64,000 nt of DNA. Origin: Ischnura elegans. Taxonomy: Eukaryota; Arthropoda; Insecta; Odonata; Coenagrionidae. The stretch lies in assembly GCF_921293095.1 (NCBI RefSeq), contig NC_060251.1, positions 98,504,566-98,568,565 of the forward strand, read 5' to 3'. The notes under the pieces are model-generated. The model was not told where the DNA came from. It searched no databases and saw nothing but the letters and a program-made list of their open reading frames with translations. This document shows, piece by piece, positions 12,219 through 37,000 of this stretch (the first letter of the stretch is position 1; each line of letters begins with the position of its first letter). The translations under genes were made by a program, and so were the position numbers.

Positions 12219-12980
12219 AATCACACCATCACTTTTTACGTCCCTCAGAATGATAGCTCCAGCGATAGGTTTTCAGGGACCAAAAGAGTGATCGCTCGAC
12301 CAAACATTTTTGAATCACACGGTCATTCCCACAGTCACTTAATTCATCGCTTTTTCCATCACTTTCCATAAATTACAACTGTTGTTCAATTAGGAACCAA
12401 GCGACGCGTTACAATCGCTGTCATCGGATGTCCGTTCTGATTGGTTGAAAGACGGTAACAGCCAAGGGGACTGCATAGAGGTGGTCCAATTCCATCCCAT
12501 AGAAACGCGATCTGCTTTTTCTCAATATTATGCATTATTATGCTTTTAATAGTGAGGAATAGCATTTTCAAGTTATGAATTTGATAGATTACATCATCTT
12601 GTATATAAATTTTGGTTAAAACAGCTAATAATACCCATGGTACTAATATATTAGTATCATAAAATACCTTTATTCCCCGTGAAACTCGGATCACTTTGTC
12701 CATCAGCGACACGAGTGGCGAATTTTGTAAATACATTTGAATGCGCGGTGGCAGGCAACACATGTAGAAGCAGACTTGAGGAACCTCTTTTGTGGTATTC
12801 GTGGTACCAGCGATGATTTCAGCGACGGAAAAGGACGTGCCGAGAAATGGAAAAAGGGATCGCATCACTATCCCATTGGCCATAGCGAAAAATGTTTGCA
12901 TGAGACGGTCATATTTTTCACGCCATCATTGGAGCAATAGCTAAAGCGTCCGGAAGGGACGGAAAAAATGATAGTGTGAA
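12219..12980. mobile_element. MITE with about 30-bp inverted ends
   Basis: The left end reads ATCACACCATCACTTTTTAC then GTCCC. The reverse of the right end reads ATTCACACTATCATTTTTTC then CGTCCC. Length is about 760 bp. Part of its interior (about 12500-12800) recurs at 14590-14860, with shared landmarks TGCATTATTATG, CCCGTGAAA-TCGGATCA and GACACGAGTGGCG or GACGCGAGTGGCG. No convincing target duplication or coding frame was found, so the superfamily is unassigned. Confidence 0.6.
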
Positions 12981-13653
12981 TCAGGCTCAATCCGCGGTAC
13001 CCTTGGCGCTTTTTGATTTAAGTTGACTATTACCGACGCCGATGGGCAACGAGGTTTTGGGATCCGTCGCAAAAAGTCTTCAATAATTGCAAGTCTGCAA
13101 GGATTGCAATAATATTTACTATTAGATGGAGGATATCGGTCTGAAAGAAGTGTTGCCTTGGATAACCTCGACGACTGTGGCATTACAAACAAAAAAACCC
13201 TTGCGGCAGTGTTGTCATGGTGCCGGAACGCCGCGACGTTCCGGCACTGGTCAACGAAAGACAATAGTCAAATTATAATTTCGTCAATTTTGTTGCCTCA
13301 AAATTTCTGGTTTATACATTACTAACCAAAAGCAAAAATTTAGTAATAAAATTAAAATAATGACTTGTAATCAAAAACGCACATAGTAATGTTTCACTTG
13401 TAAAGAAAGTTAAGAAGAGCGTTCCGGCATTGCAATTTTTGCCTTGACGTCACTGCCTTGCGGCCTTTACACATTCTAGAAAAAATAGAAGAGAACTACG
13501 TGGCGCTGATGACCGAATCAAATATCCATCACTCACAATCAGTATGTCTTTTACATAAACTGAAAAAAAAACAAGAATGCGATGTTTTAAAGAATAGTAA
13601 CAACTTCATCGAATGTTGCCATGTTTCAAGTCAAGCTTAAATATAAACCTGCA

Positions 13654-14006
13654 TTATTTCCACTCGATTGAAAGCGTAACTAAGTTTTCAGGCACAATAA
13701 GTGAAGCATCGTCTTTGTGTATATTAAAAGCTTGAAGTTCTTGTTCTACTCCTACAACACGAAATAATAATACAAAATCAAAGCGGTATGCTTTTGCAGG
13801 GGTGTAGTGGATAAGGAGCCCAGCCTGCATCATCAACTGGCAATTTGTAACACATATCTTTCGTTTTGAACGATCCGCCAAAAATCTCTCCTTTCTCATC
13901 ATAGACCAGGTTACTCCGAATGTATTTCAACGATGAATGGTACGCTTCATCTTCCTTTCGCGGTAATACGAACACATCCTCAGCGGAGCAGTATTCTGTG
14001 AAAAAA
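13654..14006 (-). pseudogene. Unrecognised possible terminal exon or gene fragment
   Basis: On the minus strand a good 3' splice site (TTGTATTTTTTCACAG) precedes a frame reading YCSAEDVFVLPRKEDEAYHS followed by SLKYIRSNLVYDEKGEIFGG. That frame closes at 13778. A second minus frame, overlapping the end of the first, encodes VVGVEQELQAFNIHKDDASL and IVPENLVTLSIEWK before a stop at 13654. The composition of both halves looks like real protein, and the shift suggests one frameshift in a decayed exon or retrocopy. I do not recognise the family. No upstream exon was located, and no clear AATAAA follows. Confidence 0.3.
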
Positions 14007-14524
14007 TACAATGATATATGTACACACTGAATCAAATGGCAATAAATAGGAAGAGCATGGTTTCTCTCCCTAGACCTTTAGAATCGTGTCAGCTAACTGC
14101 ACTCTCATTACCAGAAAACCACAACACAAGATCGCATAGCAATCCCAACACAACCACAGAATACGATGAGAATCACTGAATCATCAACAAAACATTGAGA
14201 TATCAACAACAACTGTGATGCGAATTTCGATTGATTTTCCTTCATTTTCCTTCGATATATGATGTCGATTCATGAAATAGGTATCAACTATGATATCGAT
14301 TTCAATAAATACATCACGGAAATTACATTACAAGAGATTCGCCATGAGACAAATAAATCAATGTTGGAAAGAAAAGTTTATAGCCGCGCCCACGGTCCCT
14401 ATGAACTACAAGAACATGGTCAAGCCCATAGAGTTTATATAATGATCACTCCCCTCGAACGACACTATATCGATACTCTACAACCATAGGGACTGTATAC
14501 AGGATACCCCAATCTATCCCTTAA

Positions 14525-14880
14525 AGGTTGATGTCTGTTTCCACCTCGGTCGCATTTTCATCGCCTTTCAAAAATGTCCGCGGCGCAGTGATGAGTGCAG
14601 CGCGATCCGCTTTTTTTCCTATATTTTGCATTATTATGTCTTTAATTGTGAGAAATAGAATTGAAGAGTTATTGATGGATTTCATACATCGCTTTATGAT
14701 GAATGAATGTAAATTTCGGTTCACATCCCTAATTTTACTTAAATTTCCCGTGAAATTCGGATCAATGTGTCCGTCAGCGACGCGAGTGGCGCCTACTGTA
14801 AACCCATTTAAATGCGCGGCGGGTGGCATCACATTTAGATGCCGTCTTGAGAATCCTCTTTTGTTATATTAGTGAATACG
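14525..14880. repeat. Partial copy of the 12.2-13.0 kb MITE family
   Basis: Shares interior blocks with the element at 12219-12980 in the same orientation (see that entry) but lacks the inverted ends, so it is truncated or recombined. The short open frames here on both strands are by-products of this repeat. Confidence 0.55.
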
Positions 14881-17800
14881 AATTTTAAGAAACGACGTTA
14901 TTTTGAAGAGGGAAATTCTGGTGTAAAATGCAAATGGATTTAGGGACAAAATCACAAGGGTAATACTGAATAAGTTTTGTACTTTTTCCGTATAAAAAAT
15001 GCTTTCTGAGAAAAAATGGCAAAACTAGGAACTCTATCCTTGAAGTAGTACATTCCACTCGCAAAAATAAAATTGATGCATGAATGTCACCAATATGATG
15101 GTTAATGGATTCCTCAGTAAATAAAGTCAGTATAAAAAGGTTCAAAGGTTAGTGAGTGATGGCTGGTTAAGCCTGGGAAAAACAGAAAAAGGATTGCAGT
15201 ATATTGCCCACAGAACATCAATAAGGAGTGCTTCTTGTTAAACAATGAAGTCGGCATCAGAAAAATAATTCAATACAACGAGAGTAGCAATATTAATGTA
15301 GCTGAATAGTATTTTTTCAAATTTTTACTATTAAGCATATATATATATTATTTTCTTGCATGAATTCATTTATCATGTCCATCAAATACAGGATTTTCTA
15401 CATGAAAGTTTGACACTAAAATGTTTTGAAATAAGCTCATGAGCTCTATATTATATTGGAATAAATTTGTTCATAATAATGCACGCAATATAGTTGCTCA
15501 TTTGACCCGTGTTCCTCAACTTTTACTGAAAAAACTTGACTGAGTAGAGTATCAATCTGCACTGACCAAACTGGCCTTTTTGATGTAAAAAATTCAGTAC
15601 AACAAAGCAGTCTGTATAATTCACTAGTACCAAAGTAAGTCAGTATTTATCACGCGTTTTCTCCTCAGTATTTTTGTCATACATAGTGAATACTGAATTC
15701 TAAGATCCACTCCAAGTGCCTTTCCACGCATGGTCATACCCAGAATCCAAACTAGGGAGGGGGGGGGGACTAGCTGTGGTCATTCAATTGGTAACTTTTT
15801 TGCACAGAAAAGGTTAATGAAACCGAAATTTTAAGGAAATTATGACAGCAATTTATTAGTTTCTATAATTATTTGCTTGAAAAAATAATTATTTTTATTT
15901 TAGTTCCATGTCTTACAATAAAATCATCTTTCTTCAAAAGGAAAATTTGTTCATAACTTTTGTTTTGTACTAAATTTAATTTTGCTTCTAGGGGGGGCAG
16001 TAGACTTTTAAATTTTGTTAACCTAACCTCACGGTGGGGAGAAAGAAATTATAGGGATGAAGGAGAAGATGGAAAAGGAGGCAAAATTTTGATTGTGGGT
16101 GTGCAAAAGCAATTTTTTATGCTATGGAGCTATTGAATGATAGTTTTTCACCAGCATCAGTCCCAGAAAATTTGAGCAAATAATCGTTCTCGAGGCATTG
16201 GAAAAATTTTGTGCAAAAGAGAGCCAGAGCATACGTTTAGCCTAACCAAGTGAACTTCCCACATTTGTCACAGCTCACAAAAATTCAGTGCCTCTTGGAA
16301 TACTAATTATACTGAAATAATTTTGTATCTCTTGAATGATTTGAAACTATACAGCCCTATTATGGCATTCAACAGATCACCTGACAATCGGTCACTTGCA
16401 CCCTCTCCTTCCAATAAAAACTCTTCATACCCACCTTGGTCTGGTTTCGTGGACAGCAGCTGTGTTTGGCCATACAAAATTTATGGATGAATCAGTTCCA
16501 CTGCTTTGCTGGATTCAATTTCATTTTGGTTTCTTGCATCAGACCTTGGTCTTAATCAGGTGTATACTTTCCATTAAAATTATTATTTTTACTCTGATTA
16601 TCATTGGATATAAGCCATAATTATGAATTTTTCTCTTAAGATTCATACAAAAATTGCCTACAACATCAAGGGAGCCCACAAGTGATTGGATCCACAATAT
16701 CACATCACCTAAGTATGCAAAGAAAATTGTGCTCTAAAATTTCCAAATTCAATTTACGCAGGATATCTTGATACAGATTTTTTTTTTGCTTCGGTTTAGA
16801 TTCTTAATTTTAAGCATCAAAAACAAGTGAAACCAGGAAAAAAAGAATGGAAAAAACAAAACACTCTAGTAACATTGTCATATTTACCCCACCCTGGTTT
16901 CCTAGCTGTAAGTAATCATGACTCTATGCTGATTGTGAGAAGTAAATGTGGTTTGAAAATGATGTGAAATCTCCAAGAAAAATCTTTGAAACATTATCTC
17001 ATACAGCAATTATTAGTCTGGACATTCAAGAGTTGACAAGTTCATAGGTAATTTGGCCATTCAAATCCAATTTAGGCATTATATATGGATTGCAAATCCA
17101 GGAATCATTGTTTCCTTACTTTCACTTATGTCTTACTATGTATTCAGATATGTACTCGGTGAATACTTAAAAAAAAGACACAATGTTTACAAAATAGCAT
17201 TTCTCTTTATAACTTTTTATAAGATAACAACAATAATGAATTACACCACTTAAATATACATCTTATGAACTAATAACAAATAGCATCACAATTGATGAAA
17301 ATTGCCATCTGATAACAAACACAAGTCGATAAAATTAGACCCCAAGTAGGCTAGGTTGGGATATAAGGTACAAAAGAATAGTAAAAATGCATGAAGATCA
17401 ACTTCATTCCACTCACAGAAACATAATTACACAAACCTAAGAAAAAGTTTACTGCATATAAGTAGAGAGGGCAATTTTTTTACGTGGAAAAAAACCTGCA
17501 TAGAAAAATGAATATGCAATATATGGTAAGGTAATTTATACTTATTAAAAAAAAATCTCCTCCAAATTTATCTGTGGGAAAATATCTTAGCACTGGAGAT
17601 GGATTCTCGATAGCACACTGGTATAAATAAAAGTTTTTTCAAACATCCAAAAAATAGCATCAGTGGCAAACACAAATCAACAAAAATCATAACCTTATAC
17701 CTAAACACAGAAATATCATCAATATGGTCAGACACAATTAAGTCTTCTGGTCTACAGTTTCTCTTCCAAATCAAAAATTTGTTCCACTTGACAATCCGAC

Positions 17801-17982
17801 CGTTTCTGAATCCAATTTTATAACACCCAGAAATCCCGGCAAAGGTTACGTACACCTCATGTCAAATTTATCCACCGATGCAAGACAGTTGTTTGCTCGT
17901 ACATATGAAGGGCTCCACCTTCATCGCCACTCGAATAATGATGGGTATCAAGCAATGGCCACTTTCATGCACGTCGCATCTG
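14881..17982. other. No supported gene; probable 3' flank of RagA on the minus strand
   Basis: AT-rich sequence. The segment just below 17983 should carry the RagA 3' UTR, but I could not fix the polyadenylation site. Two G runs at about 15759 and 15991, oriented GGG outward within about 250 bp of AT-rich DNA, look like the remains of a G-rich-ended MITE, without defined ends. A short AT microsatellite lies at 15338-15350. Confidence 0.4.
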
Positions 17983-29533
<11,551 letters not shown>

Positions 29534-31095
29534 GATTGCAGCTTGATATTCAGACTCAATAATGAGAAAATATTAGACAACCAGGGCGTAAGTTCACCAT
29601 ACAAAGCACGTGAGCGTGCGTAATCTTATGATAACCACCCCCGGACCCTGCCTATGCCAACAACTGCAGGCGACAATATAAAATTTTAATGGAAGGTAGA
29701 TTTGAAATATCCTGAGACTGTCATACTAAAAAGTAAAAACGTTGATTATTTATGGCATAAGGTGCATTACCTTGCTTTCCGTCAAACGTCAAAACTCAAG
29801 TATAAAATAAAAGTTTATTACGAAAAAAAGAAGAGCAAAATGCGCATTTTAACATTCATTTTATGCGCAACTGGCCTGAAGGAAAATATTCGTGTCGTTG
29901 ACGTTCGAGAAAAGCAAACCAAAAAAGGAAACCGAACTTTGGCTGCCTGCAGAGCCAAGATTGGAAGGGCTATACTTCCACACTATCTTTAGATGGTGCT
30001 CGTACGAAGTCATACGGCATCGTATTCCAGGATGGCCACGTAAAGATTGAAGACTGGAGTAGACGTCAATTGGGTGGATAATTGTTGTGGTATAGAGATT
30101 AATCCTTAGGTAAGTGAGAGGAAAACTTATCAATGTTATGCACCGCTCAAAAATACCAGCCAGTTAAAGCATTAATTTTAGTTAGTAATTTAATGTCTGT
30201 GCTCATCCATGCTTGAAGGAAAAACTCACTCGGAAATCGACTCTAGAATAGTCAAAGCTATATGCTTACTTGCTTCATTGTCGTTGTTGTTACTATGATG
30301 TTATTTAATCGGCTGATTCCATCTGCCCACAAGAAATATAGTTCTGAACGCTAGCTTAGGATTTGAATTTTTGTGATATCGCCGAATATATTCTTCTCCT
30401 TGAAGAACAACTGGTTGAGAATTATAATTATTGCAGAACGTCACAGAAAGTGACAGTGACATTGTCATCAATGTGACATTTGCTATCTCTCGTGATTTTA
30501 ATGGCTAAACTCTTATTTTTTGAATACACATGTGCCCTTGGCAGGGAGACTAGTCTTCCACGACACACGAAGTCACCTTTGGGTATTTGCCAAATTTTTG
30601 TCTCTCCTAAAATGGCATTTTAATCGGGCATGAGATATGAATGGTCCGTTCAGTTTACCCTCTCTGTCAGTAGATTAAACATTTTCATTGTTTCCAATGT
30701 CAACCCATTTCGGTGTTATAATTTTTGATCTTGTATGTATTTTTATTGGCTTTCTTCATAATCGAATTGTGAATTATGAAGGTCATCTCAGGATATTGAG
30801 GTCCGCCTTATTGGAGGATCTGATTGTTATGTGACGTTCGTAGAATTTTTTGGTATTTATGATTTTCAATTTCTTCTTCTTCATGTTATTTTTTTCTTGA
30901 GAAGTGTGGTGTTTTTAGAAATAAGTTCCCTCTACGTAGAATAATTATGTTTCCTAAAACTTATTTGAGTTCAAAATAAGTGATACACAGCTCATGAGCA
31001 TGTGATATCTTACGTGCTTTTTCAAAGCTAAGATTCACTTGTAGTGGATAGATTCGCATAGTGTATACAATTAATGTGATATTCTATCCACAGGT
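29534..31095. promoter_or_regulatory. Divergent intergenic region between RagA and MsrB
   Basis: The two start codons point away from each other across 1.56 kb. RagA begins only 11 bases after its ATG with a GT donor, so its promoter and 5' UTR must lie just right of 29533. MsrB coding exon 1 is preceded by an acceptor (CTATCCACAG at 31084-31093), so it must have a non-coding 5' exon. A strong donor, CTTAG followed by GTAAGTGAG at 30110, is a candidate for it. No TATA box or core promoter could be fixed by eye. Placement of both promoters here is inference from gene geometry. Confidence 0.45.
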
Positions 31096-34000
31096 ATGGC
31101 TGAAAGTGAAAATGTGCAATCACCATCTAAAGCAGAGCTTAAGAAGCGATTGACTGCAATGCAGTATCATGTCACTCAAGAAAAAGGCACAGAAAGGTAT
31201 TTAATTCTTCTTCATGTCATATAGTAGAGCTTCAACAATCCACCTAAATGGACAGGAAATTCAAAATAAATTATCTATGGCGATGCATAATATCAGCATT
31301 ATTTTTTGTAAGTGTTTACTTTGGTTTCTGCGTCAGCCTTTCTTCCATCTATCCATTGAATAGCTAGCTGTTTATGGGTGGGGAAGAGCAGAAAATGCAG
31401 AATAGGAGAACATTTGGGGGGACAAATGCAGTGATGAAAGTATTTGTGACTATTTATACTTAAAAAATTTCAGGATGGTGGTTAATTATGAAGTAGTCAA
31501 ATAATTTTTAGGCAGTGAATTATTTACTGTTTTTAACTCTTACTCGAAGTTGATATCATGACGTAAACTTGGTCGGTATATTTTTTCATCTTTCTTTTTG
31601 CCGTCTTTAAGTTGCCTTGTGTGCTAGAAAAATGTACTGACCTGAGACTGTGAAGGACTTTGAATCTTATTACATATTTTGATTTTCATCTCGATTATCT
31701 GAGTACTTGAAATGGTTTAAGTCTTTTAGTTAAAATCCTGAGTCAGGTAATTATTACCTACTTTCTTTAGTTCTAATGGCTATGGCAGCTCAATTGATAA
31801 TCATTTCTATCTTGTTTTCTGAGTCATCGCATATTGGACATCTTAGTTTAGGCTTTGAGCGCTCACTGGAATACTATGTTTTGTATTACCACCATTTTCT
31901 TTTATCTGATAAACCATGGTCCTTATATACTGGTTGCTAATCTCCCTACATATTCCGGCTCGGGAGTGTTGCCTGAGATTCCGCTTTCACCCCTCAAATG
32001 CCTCCCCTCAAACACAAATCTGGGCATAGTGCACTGCCACTAGGGGAAATATGGAACTAACTGCGCTGTCGGCGGCAGTATATGCTTTCGACAGCGCAGT
32101 TAGTTCCATATTTCCCCTAGTGGCAGCGCACTGTGCCCAGAGTTGTGTTTGAGGGGAGGGGTTTGAGGGGTAAAAGCAGAATCTCAGGCAACAATACCGA
32201 GCCGAAGATTAGCAACCAGTATATAAGGGACATGTGATACCATTGGTAGCTACCATGTGATAAACATTGGTAGTAAGTGCTTCTTATCCCTTTTGTTTAA
32301 TTGGATCCATAAGAGGAAGGATTTGTGGAAGGCAGGTGACATCAGTACATTGGTCCCAACATAACTCGAGGGTCTCTGTTGTAGTGTGGGTATTGTGTTG
32401 CGTGACGTGCGTACGATTAGCAAATAATAGCCTTTTCTTGTGTATTTGGGTCCCAGAATAATTATTAAAGGGAAACCCATTGTCCTTTCATTGGTGAATG
32501 AGCATAAAATATTTCAATATCTTATATTTCATTTTGATATGAACCTAATTTTTCTTCCTGGGGGCATTGATGCTTAAGTTTCCTATGTCACCTGATACAT
32601 ATGATGGGAGTACATGTTAACCGAAGAGGTTGCTAGATACCTGCCCTCTGCTAATCCTTAGTTTAAGCTATACATAGATGCATTGCCTAGAGAAGCATTG
32701 CGTCGGGAAGGTTGAAAGAATTAATTTGGCAGTGGGATGGTGGATGAAATGTGTTGATGAGGAACTTCAATTTTCATCTAGTACATTACATTGCATGCAG
32801 TATTAGTGTATTAAAAACTGAAATACAAATAGACACTATCCTCACTTTAATTTTGAATCATTAAGTGAAATTATTAGGTGGGCGTGAGCATGAACAAATT
32901 CATGAAATTCAGCCAAAAAATTATATTACTGGTAAAAAAAATTTGGACCTTCACGCACATACCAGGTAAACACTTAAGTTAAAAATGAGGCGATGAATAG
33001 GTTTCTTATGTGAGGCTTTTGAACATAAGTGCATTATCTTTATAAAACCATTTTTAGCAAGTGTAGCCACTATAGAAATCTTACTTTTAGTTGATAAATA
33101 ATATTTTAACAACAAATAATATGGTCATACGTTGGTCTCTGCATACCATGTATCTTTAATAAGGCTGGTTCGGGTCCACTCTATTGCTTCAGCTGTACCA
33201 GCCGTTCTACGTCTTGTTTTGTTCGTGAAGTTTGCCCCAAAGTCGAAAATGTGAAGCCACTTTTGAAAACGGGGGAAATTTAAGAATGCCTAGTCTACCC
33301 CAAAGTGGATTGGTATTTGACCTATTACTGCTTCTACTTACTTTATCTCACAATATACCTTGCCGAATTTTTCCCTAAAATCCCTATATACAACTGCTTT
33401 GCCATTGACATAAAGTCAGGGAAATTTTTAAGAACAGGGCTGCAAATCAGGAAATGTTGGGAAAATCGAATATGGAAGTTATTTAGGAACCTGATTGAAT
33501 ATTTAAACCGTGACGTTTCTATGGGAGCATGCTGATCTAGTGAGTAGACCAATTGGCTGCAGATCAGCAGTGGAACCGAAAGTCTTTTCAGATTGCAGGT
33601 TTTGCTTCAGAGGCCAGGTCTATAAGACATAGCTTTTTTTTACCGTGCACCGTCATGAGGAGATGTATTTTGAGAGGATATTAAGAAATTAGAGACCCTG
33701 CCGAGATACGAAAGATGCATCCCCAAGATAAGGATAGTTTTCCGAGGTTAGGTATGGGAGAGTCCTGTGCCACCATTAATGCAGTGAGAGCTGCTATAAA
33801 CAAAACCCTTGGAAGTCGCTGATGCGAGAGAAATGATACTCATTTCCAGAGGGGAGTATCTTAGCTACCGGCAATGGCATGTTACTTTTCATTTAATTGT
33901 ATGTGTAACTTGTTACATTTGAATGCCTTGTATGATGTGAGGCTCGACATGGTGAAAGTTTTTAATATTAGTAAAATTGGACATTGCAATATTTCCTCTG

Positions 34001-37000
34001 AGTAGCACGGTGGAAATATTACAATGTCTAATTTTACAAATGTTACATTTGACTTAACGTTACCTTCACGAGTCTGTATCTTTTACATCCTGCAATGCTA
34101 AGGGGAGAGGAAGGGAAGGAAGAAATGTAGGGAATACTGCAGCAGTAGTGACCAAGGTGGCTCTTCCAGGCTGAGGATTGGAGAGGATAGGAGAGGAATG
34201 TAAGAAAGTCATCAAGGCCACGTGAGCTACCTATAGCGAAACCAGATTCACTGTTCCTAGAGAAAGGAAAGATCATTCTGTTAGAAGGATGATTCAGAGA
34301 TTTTCTCTTAAGTATATCATTCAGAAATTCTAGGGACTCTTTTTGAAATATTTTTGCTGTTGAACTGACGGGACACTGGATGATGCTAAAAACCATTTAT
34401 GAAACCCCTCCCCTACTTCCCTGAATTAGTGAAATTTACATGCCTCTGGCTTACTATAAGTTGAACTCTACCCTTGCTTATTCTAACCGTGAGTTAAAGC
34501 TTTGAGGTGATGAGTTAGTGAATTAAGCTGCATTGACTGTTATAATGTCTGCAGTTGATATTTCTGCCTTTTGTGAAGGACATAACTATTAATGACACTA
34601 TAAGAGGTAAATTATATGTAAAAGATCTCCTGATTCCTGGTCAGGGTGTGCTACCAGTTGCAACACCATTGGTTGATGGAAATTTCCAAGGAATTTTTGA
34701 CTACCTAATTAGCTTTTTGGATTGTTTAGTCTGAAGGGAAGGATATACAGTACACTCCAGATTATCTGGGTTAATGATGGGGATAGGCAGCACAAATAAT
34801 AGGAAAACATGGATAACCCAAAATTTCTCTTAAATGTCTTGCAATGTTCATAATTTACCTAAAACAAACAATATATTATTATTTATGCAGTTATTCTGTT
34901 ATTTTAGAGTGCTTCCCGGACTCAATGAGAGCTTTTTTTTTTGTTCGTGATCTTTTTCGTGGCAATAACATGGTTGTACTCATATTATTAATGCTCGATG
35001 TAAGGCCTGGTTTCGAAAACCACACATTCGCGGCTGTGTGATTACGGTTACTGAAAAGTGGTTTGCACGAATGCTTCAAAACCAATGCTCCACGTTGGAA
35101 ACTACACTGTCAGGCATTATGCCACGTAGTCGCGTCTCACACAAAGTGCCCGGGTTGCAACTGCTGAGGGATGTGTATCTGTGATCACGGAGCACGGTAG
35201 CACACTGCGAGGCTTGGAAAACAGGAACACACTGCTCCCGTGAATGGAACTAGTGTGCCATCGCTAATGTTTTACGAAGGTGATTCTAACGGAAGTAATA
35301 AGCCCGGTGTATCCTAGCATTAATACAGTAATTCCGATGATTTTTTTTTATTAAGATCAAGGAAAAAACTGAGCAAGAGGGTAAATTATGCCCGGATAAA
35401 CCGTAGCCGGGTAATCAGGAGACTGCTGTATGTGAATAAATGTGATGCTAAGGTAACAAATGTTTATGGGTAAGCGAAGCAAAATGGAAAGTGAAACATT
35501 GTTTATACTACGAGGGAACCGAAATTCAAACATTATTTTTTGTCGAAGTTATTTCAGGCATGCACAATGAACATTCATAAAGCAGTCAATGAATTCCTTA
35601 AGGGGATAATTTTTTTACATTTTTCGGTGTTGGCTGTAATTAGGTTGAGTGTGATTACATACAGTGCAGAGCATATTTATTTGATGTAGTCCCATCCAAG
35701 CAGATCTATAGATCATGTCAGTCAACATACTCTTTTTTTCAGTTGGGTATTCTTTTGTTCGCACTTGTATTAAACTATGTATTTCCCTTTTTAAATGCTT
35801 TCGACCGTACATTTTACCTTCAGTTGGGTTATAACAACTGTGATGTGTGTTGTTTTTGGATAGTTGCTCTTCAGCCTTTTTGGTGTCGATCTTTTCTTCT
35901 TCTCCAGTTTCCAATCAAAAAAATCAATTCTGATGACTCCCCTCTAAATCAGTTCTGTGCTGAATGTGTTAAGGCCTATAGTAAACTTCTCAGATAAATC
36001 CTATCTTAGTTGAGTCTAACATGATTTTTAAAATTTCACTCATGTCTTAATCAAGTAATTTTAAGGAGATGCATACATTTTTATTGCCTCTGGAGGTAAT
36101 CTATCAGTTACAATTGTTCTATATAGAACAAAAGTCTTTTTACTGATCATCTTTACTGATCATTTTTACTGATCATGCCAGCATGTATCCATTGCCACAT
36201 TGAATGTCCTTCTTTAACTTGGCATAAGGCAAGCCTAAGACAATCTTGATTCTGACCATGATTCCTGTTCTTATCTTTCTCCTTCCTGTGCATACCCAAC
36301 TGTCTTCCCTTTGTCATAAAGGTTTTTAGCGTGCAGTATCATGCTAGTTCAGTGGCCAAAATAATTCAAATGAATTTCTGAATTATGTACATAGTATCTC
36401 TTGTGTTTGATTGATTCTGTTGAGGGAGTAAGCTTTAAATCCTCACTTTAATGATCCAAATATTGAGGTCGAGAACTTCCTGGATGTGGCATTGACACAT
36501 TTTCTGACAAGCATTTTGGCTTAATTTCCTGGTTTAACATTGGCTAGTGTGCCAAAGAAAGGGAATGGTGTTGCCAATTGTCTTGTTGGCCTCATGACAA
36601 GCTGTGTGACAGAAAAAAAAGCCTGCAGTTGTGTTCAATTTTTATTTTACCTGCCTCTTTTATATTTCATTTGGCTTACCCAATTCAATAACGTTTTTGT
36701 TTGATATGTACCATTCTCAGCAATTGAATTGCCAGGCTTTTTACTACAACCACTGTACTTCTTACAATTAGTTAATGTGACAAAGGTTTAACACAACATT
36801 TTATTATTATGTGAACCTTCTCGTATTATGCATGAAAAATTTTGCTAGGGTAAGATTGAAAATCGCTAATTTCACCAGTACCCAATTTAAGCATTATATT
36901 TAATGTATTTTGCTCAAAAAACTGTATTAAAGTCTCTGAAATTTTCATTTAATCCTCTTTGTCTTACTTTCTCAAAAACTGAAAGATTTTTATTGGTAAC

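Noticed and set aside
35615-35997. Overlapping 99- and 84-residue frames on opposite strands in MsrB intron 1
   Set aside because: No motif in either direction, no splice sites and AT-rich composition.
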